Source: Arctopsyche grandis
Lineage: Eukaryota; Arthropoda; Insecta; Trichoptera; Hydropsychidae
Direction: 5' to 3'
NCBI RefSeq assembly: GCF_051622035.1
Contig: NC_135364.1
Span: 19,557,001-19,621,000, forward strand
Length of the DNA stretch: 64,000 nucleotides
The notes under the pieces were generated by a model. That model was not told the origin of the DNA. It did no database searches and worked only from the letters and a program-made list of their open reading frames with translations. The translations under genes and the position numbers were made by a program. Shown in pieces: positions 28,901-43,014 of the stretch (position 1 is the first letter of the stretch; each line of letters starts with the position of its first letter).

Positions 28901-31900
28901 ATTATATGGACGTATTCATACTCCATTCGCGCATGCGCATTTACGCATTCATGCGCGTCCATATAGAATATACTAAAGAATACTGTCCGTACTTGCAGGA
29001 TTCGGGTCGTGCTGGATAGGTATGAACAGACCTTAAATCGTTACTACGCACGACTTTACCTGGTAATTTCACGACAGTGATTTGAGTTGATCGTTACGGT
29101 CATGCTACTTACGCCACTGTACTTTTTTGAGTTTGTTTGAAAAATTAAATTTTCGTCAACAAACCAGAAAATATTATAAAGTTTTATAAACATATAAACC
29201 AGACAAGATAGTATCCGAACCGGCATAAAAGAGAATTATTGAAAATTTCATACATAATTATGATGTTTGTACAATGTTTTTAGGGGTGGGGGGGGGGGGT
29301 GAATCACAGGCGCACCCCCTCTCCTCAAAGGGCTTTTTTTTCGTTCGGAATTTGGAAAAGGCGTTAAATTAAAATTAAAACGTGTAATAAATATATCAAT
29401 TACTGAAAAAAATCAACCGAAGACGCCTGGCATGAGATTCAGCGAAAACGTTTATAACATTTTCTTTCTCCACATCTCCACATCACGATGTATATACATA
29501 GTCCATTTGATCTAATTCTTTGAAAAACAATTCCTTATGCCTCCACTTCTCTTCATGCTTGACAGCAAAATTTCACATATCTAGATATGAACATATTTAC
29601 GAAAATGTAATTTTCCGAAATAAAAATCTAAAAAAGTTACAACTACGATATATGCAATAAATTATCGTTGAAAGCAGAAAGAAGTCTGAGTTGTCTTCGG
29701 GATTTAAAAAACGAAAAGAAAAAAAAAAAAAAAGTGTGAAAGAAAAGCCGCAAAAAGATGGGTGGAAGAAATTAGAATAAAATGTATGGGGTGAGATGGA
29801 TGAAAGTTGCGCAAATGTGCGTTGACGATTTTGGCGCCCTGAAATTTTGAAGCCCGATACTGTCACTCTCTTTGCACAGCTCTTTGTATACAATTACGTA
29901 ATTGCAGGACGCAGGGTGAAGAGGTAACATGGTGAAAAGGTAATAAGGTGAAAAGGTCACACAGTGAAATGACCGTGAACCGAGCGTACGATTAGCTCTA
30001 GCGACTCGCATTCGACTTGTTCTTGGCCATCTGTCGCCCTTATACCTTTCATTCTCACATTTGTTTTTCTTAAATTGTTTTTGACTGACTAACTTATTAC
30101 TAGACCTAGGCAAGTCGTCGGGGCAATTGCAAATAACATTGGATCGTTATAAAGTATATTGTAAAAAATTATTTTTCTAAGAATTAACAACAGTACCCTG
30201 ATCCCTAGCCTAAATCTGCTTAAGAGGGCTGGACACCAGCGCCTTGTCCATACAAACGTATTACACTTCTCCCTTCCTCAATTATGGCACTAGAGAAATT
30301 ATTTTTTAATATGCTATGGATATCAACCATTGGGAGGCATCTATCGTTTTATTTTTTTGATTAGTTATTTTTTATAGGAGCTAGGAGCCGCCAAACATCT
30401 ATAAAATCGCCTCTTTTTTATACCCACGAAAAGAGTCCAGCGTGCTTATTTAACGGTCGATTTAAAAAAAAATACGCGCATAGTTGCACAGAAAATATCT
30501 TTCTCATACCGATGATAATTTTTTTTTAAAATTGGTCCAGTTTTGGAGGAGGAAATAGGAGAATACGAAACCTCGATTTTGTCGATTTAAAATACGTATT
30601 ATCTGGTCGAAGCGCAACTGTCGTATTCACTCAATATATATATCGAAGAAAGGAACGGCAACAAAATTAAGGTTTAGGGTGTACAGCCCTCTTGAGAGTC
30701 ATTTAGTTATAAGTTATGACTAACTGACTACTGGATAGAGTACCGGGATAAGTGACTCAATTGTTATCTAATTAATTCAGACAATTTGAGCAAAAATGAA
30801 TTGAAATGTGGGGAAAGATAGTATGTACATAGATATTCGAACAAATGGTTATCAAACAAAAGCAGCACGTATTTCGCCTTCGTATGATAGATATTTATAA
30901 CTTAGGTAAATGAACTTGGTTTAATGGCCACTTAACTGGGCATCCCATCCTCAAAGCAATTGAAACGAGCATTAAAAGCTAAAACACACAGTGTAATACA
31001 TATGAACCTATCGAATCAAATTGAATCCTCTCATCGAACAAGAATCTACATATGTATTATACTATGGAGAGAACTCCATACACAAATTTCGAACATTGAA
31101 ATGTTTATGCACTTCATGGAACGTGCATAATGCAAGGCTTGATATTTATCCAAAATAGTGATTCACGAAATGTAAATATACACAGAGAGGCAATATGAAC
31201 GACACATCCAAAGCTGACGAAAGTTTACATTGATAACATATTTGTTTTTACTAAACGCGTTGAACTTGATATCGACTCTTTGCTAATTTATTCGTAAACA
31301 AAATAGTGTAGGCTGTCGTTGACGTAGAGTTCAATGGTCAAAATGGCGAAAAATTGAATTTAAAAAGATGTCCATTTTTAGAAATTCCGATATCAAAGAT
31401 GCAATGTTATCGTTACTCAACATAGTAAGGACATCCGACAATAAATTAGAAAGACACGAATCGCGAGAGAGGGCCTTGGGTGAACAACTCAAAAAATCAT
31501 TAGCTTCTCTAGAAAAAGGACACAGATCGCTAGATCCTCTCAAAGGAGCAGTTTCAAGACTCGACGAAAGATTATCCAACGTTGAAACCATCCTTATACA
31601 GGTAAGAACTATTAAATTAATGTAAACAATTAAAATGTGAAATCGTTTTAATCGAATTTAAACTATTTGCAGAAAGATGAACGGGAAAAGCAACAAACAG
31701 ATAAAACGAATGAGAGTATTGCTGCGCTGAAGAGCTCCTTGCAACAGTGGAGTGACAACATTTCGAATGTAGTGCGGACAGAAATAAAAGCTATTCCAAA
31801 ACCAATTTTAAATAATACAGCCACTGATATGAAATTGGAACAGCTGGAAAAAAATTTCAATAAAAAAATAGACTCTGTCATATCTTTCACCGAAGATATA

Positions 31901-33947
31901 TTGAAAAAATTCGCTGAAAACATCAAAGCAAACCAGCCGAAACCTGTAAGTACAATAAAATAATCGTCATAATAATATATTATATATTCAAATTACGCAT
32001 TTAAAATTATTCATTACAGATAGAATGTAAGAAATCTAATTTGGACGAAGAAATGCTGAACAAGCATTTTGCACAAATTGAAAAACTGTTTAAAAAATTA
32101 GATACCAAGATAGCTGAACAGGATAAAAACATCACTAAACTCCAATCTGAAATTTTACCCCTGAATGAAATTGCCGTAGCTGATGAAGCTTGGCACAGTA
32201 AAATGACGAATGGTATACACATTCCCATAGTTATATTATAATCAACTTCTTTTTTAATTTTTGATAACTAATTTAAACTAAACATTCTAGTACTTGAAAA
32301 ACAAAACCAAGATATAAAAGCAATCGAAAAATCATTGTCAAATACTCAAACACTGATTAAGGCCATTCCGGTGCATGATAATACAAAAGATTGTAATAAT
32401 CAAACTATTGAAGCAATTCACAAAGTCAAATACGAACTCATGACAAAATCAGACGAAGGTATGTGGACAATTCCTTTATACTTTATGAATATCTCTAAAT
32501 TTAAAATCTAAATTTATTTTAATTTGAACACAGGCATTTCGATCATAAAACCACTGTTGTTAGACGTCAAATCAAGTGGCGAATCGTTACAAAAGGAGCT
32601 AACAAACAATATAACAGAGTCTTGTAAGGCAACTGATGAAACGTACAACAGTGTAATCAAGAGTTATGATCAGTTGAAATTCGAGGTACAGATTTAATAG
32701 TATTGAATAAAAGTTACATAAATATCGATGTTCTATGTAGTAGGCTGATTGTATTGACCGTCTAGCCGAAATGTTACTAATTTGCAGAAAAATTCACCTC
32801 CAGCACATTTTTTTTGTTTATTTTAAAATTTTTACATACAAGATAACATTAGAATACTAAATTTCTGCCAAGTTTTTTTTTAACTAATTATTCCACATCG
32901 GATTCTTATGATAAACCCTGCTGAAAAAAGATCCCTGTAAATATATTTTTCATTTTTTCAGTTGCAATCCTTACCAAAGGTAGAAAAAGTGATGATACAA
33001 ACAGCAGACAATGTATTGGATGTTAAACGAAAGATTGAACACGCCATTCATCAAATCGGAGAAAACGTTAAGATGCATAACACCGCGCTGAACAACACGA
33101 TTTACAAAAGGTTTTCAAAATCGTTCAATTCTAAAGAAAAAAGCTTTTTTTTTGTTTTTTATTAGCTCTAATTAATCGTCTTTTAACTGATTTTTATTAG
33201 ATTTGACGATATTGAACTTTCAATTGCCGATACTCAAGCTGACGCTTTAGGAAATCTCAGTAAGAAGATAGAACACGAAATGTCTCAAGTTTGGAGACAA
33301 ATTGGTATCATGTATCAGCAGTTATCTTCCAGCAGTACTGTTTTAGATAGACTCCAGGTAAGTAACGGTTTTATACGCTACTGATACGAAAGGTCAGTTG
33401 AACATTTCAGGTTTTCAAACTCAAACTCTACCATCTGTGAATTTCGATATTGTTATTATAAATGATTATTTTAATTTAAAAAAGTCTTACTAATGATTTT
33501 TACTTTTATTTTATAGGCACAGACTGAACAATATGTTAATGGTAGCGTTTCAACAATGGACGGCATGGAAGGAAAAGTATATAAAATTTAATATTATAAC
33601 AAATAGTTGTCAATATCCGTTTTTAGGCTAAATAGTTCATTTAAATATTTCCAGGTGAGTTTGATAACAAAGCGAATGTCTGAAATAGATGAAAACTTGA
33701 ATTATCTTCTTGGAAGACTGTCACTCGTGACACAAGAGTTTGATATGATCAGGGAAGGACTGGGCAGTGCATTAGACAAAATAAAAAGTAGTTTTCAAAT
33801 AGTTCAGTCTAAGATTAAAGGTAAGCATTAAATATTTTTAATAATTTAAAATATAATTCACAGAAGGAATCACAAAATGTTTTTTTCACATATACAATAG
33901 ATTCCGGTCCCGGTCCACACAAGATTGACGAGAAAGCCTTAACATAA
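25909..33947 (+). CDS. Secreted coiled-coil protein, function unknown
   Basis: Eleven exons in phase give 551 residues: 25909-25979, 31382-31601, 31673-31945, 32020-32212, 32291-32458, 32534-32685, 32962-33110, 33201-33357, 33517-33576, 33655-33820, 33901-33947. Residues 1-19 (MKPITIGLVLLVAYTHHSLA) form a clear signal peptide. The rest is charged, alpha-helical heptad sequence (for example KLERHESRERALGEQLKKSL, KHFAQIEKLFKKLDTKIAEQ, SLITKRMSEIDENLNYLLGR) with few Cys and no globular domain that I know. It ends PGPHKIDEKALT. Several potential N-glycosylation sites (NITK, NITES, NNT) fit secretion. The signal peptide has its own exon, 5.4 kb from the rest; the join was chosen because the phase and acceptor fit, so it is the weakest link. 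I do not recognise the family. Confidence 0.75.
26319..26461. mobile_element. Near-perfect 143-bp hairpin MITE
   Basis: AAACGGCCCAACAC…CAACTTAATAACTAAAAGTTA is repeated inverted on the right with only a few differences, the arms meeting at TTTAAGATAAG near 26395. The two arms are about 67 bp each. No target duplication is obvious, so the superfamily is open. Confidence 0.8.
26700..26990 (-). mobile_element. Partial SINE copy with hairpin tail
   Basis: The stem CCAGGAAGG (26700-26708) pairs with CCTTCCTGG (26731-26739) around a 22-nt loop, like 54082-54121. Beyond it, ACAGACATCTACGGTCAAAT parallels the SINE body at 53990 in reverse. The tRNA-like head is not seen. Confidence 0.55.
27213..27300 (-). 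mobile_element. RTE LINE remnant
   Basis: GTTTCTCACCCACATATT with its surroundings resembles the minus-strand RTE copy around 40755-40800. It is short and diverged. Confidence 0.4.
27301..28822. other. Intronic DNA of the coiled-coil gene
   Basis: AT-rich intron sequence; no exon or repeat could be supported. Confidence 0.35.
28826..29033. mobile_element. PIF/Harbinger-like MITE with TAA duplication
   Basis: Terminal inverted repeats begin AGGTCTGTTCATACCTATCC and pair along about 50 bp with the right arm. TAA stands at 28823-28825 and 29034-29036. A 3-bp TWA duplication is the hallmark of PIF/Harbinger targets. The 208-bp element has no open frame. Confidence 0.8.
29735..29825 (+). mobile_element. 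RTE LINE 3' coding remnant
   Basis: The frames read RWVEEIRIKCMG and then VRWMKVAQMC, matching the end of the RTE-clade reverse transcriptase. Only about 90 bp are recognisable. Confidence 0.55.
30234..30691. mobile_element. Inverted-repeat element with TTAA/TTGA flanks
   Basis: Ends GAGGGCTGGACACC (left) and GAGGGCTGTACACC (right, read inward) form a 14-bp inverted repeat with one difference. Flanks are TTAA (30230-30233) and TTGA (30692-30695). A TTAA target suggests piggyBac-type mobilisation, but the end sequence is not classical. It lies in the long intron of the coiled-coil gene. Confidence 0.55.
30700..31381. other. Intronic DNA before exon 2 of the coiled-coil gene
   Basis: No repeat or exon is recognised apart from the acceptor tttttag at 31375-31381. 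Confidence 0.4.
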
Positions 33948-35855
<1,908 letters not shown>

Positions 35856-36054
35856 GCCAATCATAATAAAACCAAAGTATCAATTTTAAGTTTCGACTGC
35901 AAATTAATGTAATTACACACTCTATATATATATATATATTAAAAATGAAAAAAATTACATAGCTATTTCGAAATGATGTTATCAGATTTTGAACATTGTA
36001 TATACGAAATGCGTACAAGTGTACCATATACGTATTTGCTTTAATAATATACAT

Positions 36055-36081
36055 ACACACACACACACACACACACACAAT
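36055..36081. repeat. (AC)n microsatellite
   Basis: About 13 AC units, preceded by TACATAC. Confidence 0.9.
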
Positions 36082-37524
36082 CAAAGATAAGGCTCCGCGT
36101 ACATTGACGCGCTGCTTCACATACAAATAATAACATGCTCCCGCCAATTTAAGATTAATCTCACAGAATGTGTACATTCAAGGCCGTCAGCGGAGAAGTG
36201 CCAATCTCAAAATGGAAATCTTTTTTTAATTTCGAACGTCGTCTACTTTTCGAATGGAATGTTGATTGGAAAATTAATCGGATATTAAACTTTCATATTG
36301 TCGTGGCACTTTTCCGACAAGCGACTCATTTGTATAAAATATTGTAGTGATACAGTAACGGTTGAAAATAAAAATGAGGAAAAATTGTTAAACGCTTAAA
36401 TTTTGTCCATACATACGTATATATATGCATACGAGTCGATGCAACCGATAATAATAAGTAATACAAAATAACAATCTATCATGACAAGTCTTATTAAAAT
36501 GAAATTAATTACATTTAGTGTAAAAATTGTGCCAAAATAGATATAATAATCACCCAATTGAGAACACATATGTGGTGCTTTCAAAAACAGTGAAATATGT
36601 AAATTTCTAATAAAAATTCGAAAAACAATAAATATAACATGTTCAACACCGTGATCATCACCACCACTATCATATTATTTTTTTTACAATATCTTAATTT
36701 TATAATCTGTGAAATTTGCATATATTGCTGTGACTAAGTTTTATTCAATAAAAATCTTATAAAAACAATAACATACTTCAATATTTCTTTTGAAATTTCA
36801 AGTACAAAATGTCAACCCAGTCGCGTACCACTTTCGAAAAGTTTCAAAAAGACCCAAGTTTAAATCAAATCATTATAAAATTCATCAACGCCACCGCACA
36901 CAATTAAAACTACTACATATGCAAAATCGGCGTACATGTACTCATTGAACACATGCATTTGTATTGATATTTACATGACCTGCATTTACATATTTACACA
37001 ACATATATATCGTGGTGTTCTTTCAAACATAAACAATATAAATTATTCACATATAGATATATGTATATTTATATACATATATGTATATATACACATATAT
37101 AAATATATATATTTCAATTATTAATTTCAAAACTACAAACTCTATTTACATTCTGAAGAAAAATTGATATGAAAAATTTATTTAGTAAAAAAACGAAAAT
37201 TTACTCTTTAGCGTAATAAGCCTTTATTTTATTGAATACGAATCATATTATGCATTACAAAACTTTTATCGAAGAAGTTTCAAGTAAAAATATGCAACGT
37301 AAACACAGTGGCTACAAAAAATTACATTTTATGTTACTACAGTAGAGTACAGTACTGTTTTAAATACTTTTTTATCTCTGTCAATTTTAAAATCTCACTC
37401 AAATTTTATCAACTTAAGTATAGAAAACAAAAATATACGGAATCCTTAAAATACAAAACATACGAGTGCATGCTAGTTTAAAAAATTACATAACATATGA
37501 GTGAGTGTTTTTGTTTTTGTCTGT

Positions 37525-37560
<36 letters not shown>

Positions 37561-39149
37561 GTGTAATCTGAAGAAAGCTCTCTAAAATGTGATCATAAGA
37601 GTAATTAATTAAAGGAATGTAGCGTGTTTCTTGTTCCCATCTTTTAATCGTAAAAATATTTACTTTGAAATTGCAAAAGACATGTACATTTTAAATATGA
37701 TTTATTTTTGTATGTGAGTGTAATTTGTCTTTTGACGAAGACAATGTATATATAAAATTACGTCTTAAAGACAAAAAATGTAATAGATGAATGAATCGAG
37801 AATAAGAATAAAGTTGTTATGTAGACTAAAAATTGAAAAATATCCCTTTGCCATATAGTATGTATCGTAGTGTGTGCGCTGTGTTTTTTTCTTGTGTCAT
37901 GTCGTGAGAGTATATAGCGTAAAAAGAATTAATTTTATGTCTTCTTTTGTATTCTTTGACTTAAAAAATGCAAAGAATCGTTCAAGACAAAAATTATACT
38001 AAGTATACAAATAGAAGGCAGTATGAATCCGACAGAATCTTGACAATATTTACAAATAAGTTAAATTTGATTAATAAAAATTTGAATCCAGCGTAAGAGT
38101 AAGCAGCGATGACGAAGACAGCGTCGCCGCAAGGCATCTATCGTAAGCATTCACATACAACAAAAGGTCAATAATTAATGTAAAAAATGCTTCCCTTGTC
38201 TCATATACATATAATAGATTACTTTACTTTAACAATTAATAATAATTGTTCTAAAAAAATACAATGAAATCAAAAACAATGAAAATATAGATAATAATAA
38301 TAATATAATAGATTACAGCTGTCATGATCTATTTACATATTGTCAAGTCGCATTACTGGAACAATAACTTTCCTTTAAAAATTTTGCCAAACACACACAT
38401 TCCTATTTACAAAATCCCATACGTACATATAATATGTATATTTTATATATATATTTATATATACGCCCATCGGGCGTACACTATTTTTATTAAATATTCG
38501 GATAACTTTATAATCTTATTTACATATTGTCGTGTCGAGAATAGAGTAGATTATAATTCAAATATATTCGGTCGATGTACACGTGAAAAATGAAAAAACA
38601 ACAATCGGAGTGCAGGGTCACTACAGTTTCTATTTTTTTAAAATGTATGTTTGCCATCCTAACATTTCCTACGTCAATTCCACTCTATCGTATTCTATAA
38701 CGGAAAAAGCACATCCACTAGAATAAGAGGAGCGAATTTCATTTAGATAGTTCGTATATATGTATATAGAAATGTAGTCACTCAAGCATTCTTCACATTG
38801 AAAAAACAAAAAACCAGTAAAATCTAATGTCTGTTTTTTTATTATCACCTAAGCGGAATAGATATAAACATTTGGATCATTATTAAGACGGACGAGTCGG
38901 GCGAGACGGCGCAACAAAGTTCTACGGCGTCCCGTAAGCTCCGATTTTTTTATTTTTTTTTTAATAACCTTATATAGATTGGCTGGAATGGTACACAGTG
39001 GCGCTCTTCCACGGGTCTCCGTCTCCACATGAAACACTGTGTTGAAACAAACGAGGGTTCGGCACATCTCCTGCTGCTTATCTGCGCGTGGCTTTGGAGG
39101 AGGAGCGGGAGTGTGGCGTGTGGGGGGTATGGCTGCCCCCCGGCCGTTC
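36082..39149. other. Long gene-less stretch, possible long 3' UTR of the UPF0047 gene
   Basis: No coding sequence is recognised in 3 kb. It contains a (GT)n tract at 37527-37558 and an inverted pair GGAGAAGTGCCA/TGGCACTTTTCC at about 36193 and 36304. On the minus strand it follows the UPF0047 stop codon, so part may be its 3' UTR. Confidence 0.35.
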
Positions 39150-42100
39150 CTAACTGGAGCACGACGCCAGAGGGGACACGGGAGACAGAGGTGAATCTCG
39201 CGGGCAACCCGATAAGGTCACCACTACTTTGCGTGAGCCCGCATGGTTACGGTGCTCGCACAACCACACACCCTGCCACGTGCCTAAATTTAACTTCCCT
39301 TCCGTTATCGGAATGCTTAATGATGAGCCCAGGAAACAAGCCTTCACGTGTGCTGGCTGCATTCAAAAAACACAAAAACGCATTACAATTATACACATTC
39401 ATTTTACAACAATATTGAACACTATGTTTCAAGCAAGTGCTGTCCATACATAACTCCAACAACGATGAATTAACACTTTTAATAAATCAGACAAGACTTG
39501 CTCGATACATACGTATGTTATTTTAGCTTGATTCTCAAAAAAATGTTTGATTTTTTTTTTGTTGTCTAAGTAAAATATAAAAATAAAGCAATTTTTACAG
39601 TTGAAAAAGTCCACGAAACTTTCCAGCCGCTGCCAATACAAATGAATTTCTGAAGCAGATTCAACGAATTTAAACATACGTATAAAACGTAAACGCAGAG
39701 GCTAGAAAGTCGGTAAATCGCTATTGCAAAAGATGTTTGAAATTAGTTGATAAGTGCACATAAATAAAGAGTGCAGGATGCAAAACAGAATTTGATACAA
39801 GTATACCATAAAATTTAGTGGAGACACCCAATTTCCTGCTTCTTAGGAAGACTAAGTAAGGACTGAGTAATAATATATAACGCATTTATAATAAACCTAC
39901 ATATATAAAACAATTTCAGACAAGGTAAAGAAACGTTTTTAATCGTAGCCATAGTGACGTCTCTGAGTTGTTCATCGGTAGTGCCGAAAATGCAGTACTA
40001 CGAATAACGCATCAGAAACGACTGTCTCGTGTTATAATAGTGATGATAATTTACAAACCATATCGTCTGGGCCTTCGCAAGAATGTCGATATGGTAGCCC
40101 TTCCGGTACAATTTTATTAAGCATCATTTCCATGTCGTCCCTAACGTTGGGGTCCCAACTTTCATTTAAAGCGAGACTGGCAGACGTATGCATGACTGAA
40201 ACATGTTAGATAAATACATTAGTATAATGTTGTAAATACCAACCAACAAATTTGACATCTATATACATACATAAAACAAATTTACTTTAAAAAATCTCGG
40301 ACAAATTAAATAATAACAATTCTTATTTTGATTTATCATCATCATCTACAGCCGCTCACCATCCACTGCTGGATGAAGGCCTCTCCAATACGCTTCCACT
40401 CGTCTCTGTTTTGCGCAACTCTCATCTATCTCACCCCATATATTTTCCTAATTCCGTCTACCCATCTTCCCTGCGGTCTTCCTTTTACCCTTTTGCATTC
40501 CCTCATGTACCATTCTAGCACTTTTTTCGTCCATGCTAATAGTCACGTGGCCTGCCCATTGCCATTTAAATCTCTTCACTCTATCCACTATATCCACTAC
40601 TCTTGTCATACTTCTCAACCACGTATTCCGTTTCTTGTCTTTCCTCGTTATGCCAAACCCTTTTGCATTCTCTCGGGTACCATTCAAGCACTTCTTTTGT
40701 CCATTCTTCTAGCCATGTGGCCCGCTCATTGCCACCTCAGTCTCTTTACTATGTCCACTACCCTTGTCATACTTCTCACCCACGTATTCTGTTTCTTGTC
40801 TTTCCTCGTTATGCCAAACACACAGCGTTCTGTACTTCTTTGAGTACATTGAACTTTGTGTGGCATCTTGGTGTTCAATGTCCAAGTTTCGCATTCATAG
40901 ATCATCACGCATTGATCGGAGATCTTTTTCTTCAATCAGAGTGGTAATTTTGATTTAAAAACAACATTCATTCGTCCAAATGCACTCTCTCCTAATTTCA
41001 TATATCTCTTTATTTCTTCTTCTTTACTACCGAACATGTCAATTATTTGACCTAAATATAAATAATTATTTCCTACTTCTAATAGTTATTTATAACATGG
41101 ATAAATTAAATATATACATTCGTTGAGAATTATTGGAGTATGAGTTTGGGAATTGTTAGTGAAAGAGAATATCATTTGATTCAGAATTCATTAAAACTGA
41201 GTGTTGAATTAATTGAATTATCATTTATGAACCGGCTTCCGAGGAAAGTTATCTACTAGTCCAATATGTTTAGAGCTATCCATATTCCAAAGCTACAGAG
41301 TTATACGTTCCGATATCACCATCTTGGCGATATTCCTAATGATCAACTTTTCTATATACAATTTATTTTAAGCAATAATGCACATATAATCGATAATAAA
41401 AAGAGGGTAAAATTACTCAAAAAGTAATTCTAGATCAATTATGTTTTAAATCAAATTGACCTAATAAATCTAATCAACACGATGTTGATTATGTACGAGT
41501 GCTAATTGTCAACGTTTTACAATCAACAATGCACTTTAATTATAACAAAACAGATCGACATTAAAATAATTTGCAAATCGAGCAAATTTAACCCACATTG
41601 AATACATGATATTTCAACTGTACTTATCTACACGCATAGATATGAATCTAATGTCACACGACCTTTTAAAAACATTTTGAAATATCTCCATTGACATTTT
41701 CCATACATGTGCATTGAAAAGTCAAGATAATTTGAAATCGGAATTTAGAATAAAATATCATCATTATCAATTTGAAACATTCACTCTTTTCCATTTTGAT
41801 CTACATTTATTAAAACAATTAAGAGTTTTATATTAAAAATGATAATATGAAATTTGGTTTCATTGATAGATTTTGATAATATTTAATATTTTAATCACAA
41901 TTCCGTTATATTCGACTCTTTTCAAATGATAATACATTTTGTTCAATATATGAATCAGAATGTAGGTTAATCGGGTAGGAGGATGTTAAGACATGAAAAA
42001 TTAACAAAATGAGTCAGGAGTTAAGGAGAAAATGTTATCAAAGCTTCCATTGATTATATTGACAAACGAGAGCAGGCGATTACTATTGACATCATTCGAA

Positions 42101-43014
42101 ATTCAGTTATTTATAATCAGTTCTTTTAATTTCTAATCATTTAGCTTCTTTGCTAAGCCAGTTAATTGCAAACGTAGGTAGCGAGAGGAATAGAAATTTG
42201 AAATTATGAAAATCACATATTTTCGCGCCGATTTTTCGCGCTTAATACAATAACAATTAGTTTAGAACAGTGGTTCTTAACCTGGGTTCGATCGAACCCT
42301 ATGGGTTCGGTGAGTCAGTCTCAAGGGTTCGGCAGAAGTCAAGACACAAACCCGAATCATATGATTCGGGTGCCAATTAAGAAGGGTTCGGTGAATGCGC
42401 ATATGAAACTGGTGGGGTTCAGTACCTCCAACAAGGTTAAGAACCACCGGTTTAGAAATAACGAGTTATAACTTTGATATTTGAAATATGTTTAAATAAA
42501 AGTTTAAACAAACTATTATTGGCATGTTAACGAAAAGACTTTAGAAACCAAATGGTACTGTTATTGGACTTCGAATTCCGTATAAGATTGATAACACCGA
42601 ATATTAACTGGTAACGTTTTCAAATGAGCAACGAAAAATAATGGAGCGATGCACTTTTTCCAGCATCTAGAAAGCCAATATCGTAATTTGCACAAAATTT
42701 GACATTGACATAGATGGTATGAGAATAGTAGTTGAATTTGGAGAGGAGACATTCGAAGGGGGAGTGACAGTCGAGAAGGGGAAGGGAACGTTTGTCGGGA
42801 GCGAGGTTAGGTTAGATAACTGGGTGAGGGGCGCGTGGGAGAATGGAAGGGGCTCACTCTGAATGTGACAGAGGCCGACGGAGAAGTGCGCCAGCTCGGG
42901 AATCTGCTTGAGGATCTCCTCGGTGACGAGATGCACGCCCCGATGTTGCGGACGAAGGTTGAGCTTCCGCTGGAACCAGGCGGAGCCGATCTGGATGCCG
43001 CGGTTCGACGCCAT
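39150..43014 (-). CDS. UPF0047/YjbQ-family protein
   Basis: Three exons, 43014-42858, 40195-40059 and 39356-39150, join in phase to 166 residues. The family's conserved core is intact: WFQRKLNLRPQHRGVHLVTE, GLCHIQIMHTSASLALNES, PDVR-like DPNVRDDMEMML, GLPYRHSCEGPDDMPAHVKA and the closing LGTWQGVWLCEHRNHAGSRK-VVVTLSG. Bacterial YjbQ proteins have been linked to a weak thiamine-phosphate synthase activity; the role in animals is not established. Usual length is about 140 residues; this one carries an extra Pro/Ser-rich tail of about 17 residues after the family's last Gly. Intron 1 (40196-42857) is 2.7 kb and holds RTE and hAT copies. Start chosen at MASNRGIQIG (ATG 43012-43014) inside a GC-rich first exon. 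Family call is firm, chemistry is not. Confidence 0.88.
40330..40905 (-). mobile_element. RTE LINE 3' end with internal tandem duplication
   Basis: The minus strand encodes NTWVRSMTRVVDIVKRLRWQ and related tails, with the 3' end GATGATGATAAATC at 40330-40340. A block of about 165 bp occurs twice in tandem (about 40486-40652 and 40655-40817), each ending at GGCATAACGAGGAAAGACA in LINE orientation. It lies in intron 1 of the UPF0047 gene. Confidence 0.78.
40906..42259. other. Intron 1 of the UPF0047 gene, unique-looking DNA
   Basis: No further exon or repeat is recognised between the RTE block and the hAT element. Confidence 0.4.
42268..42449 (+). mobile_element. SPIN-like hAT non-autonomous element
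   Basis: Inverted ends CAGTGGTTCTTAACC and CGGTGGTTCTTAACC bound 182 bp. GTTTAGAA is repeated perfectly on both sides (42260-42267, 42450-42457), the 8-bp duplication of hAT elements. The interior (GTTCGATCGAACCC, GGTGGGGTTCAGTACCTCCA) matches, inverted, the copy at 54286. Confidence 0.9.
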
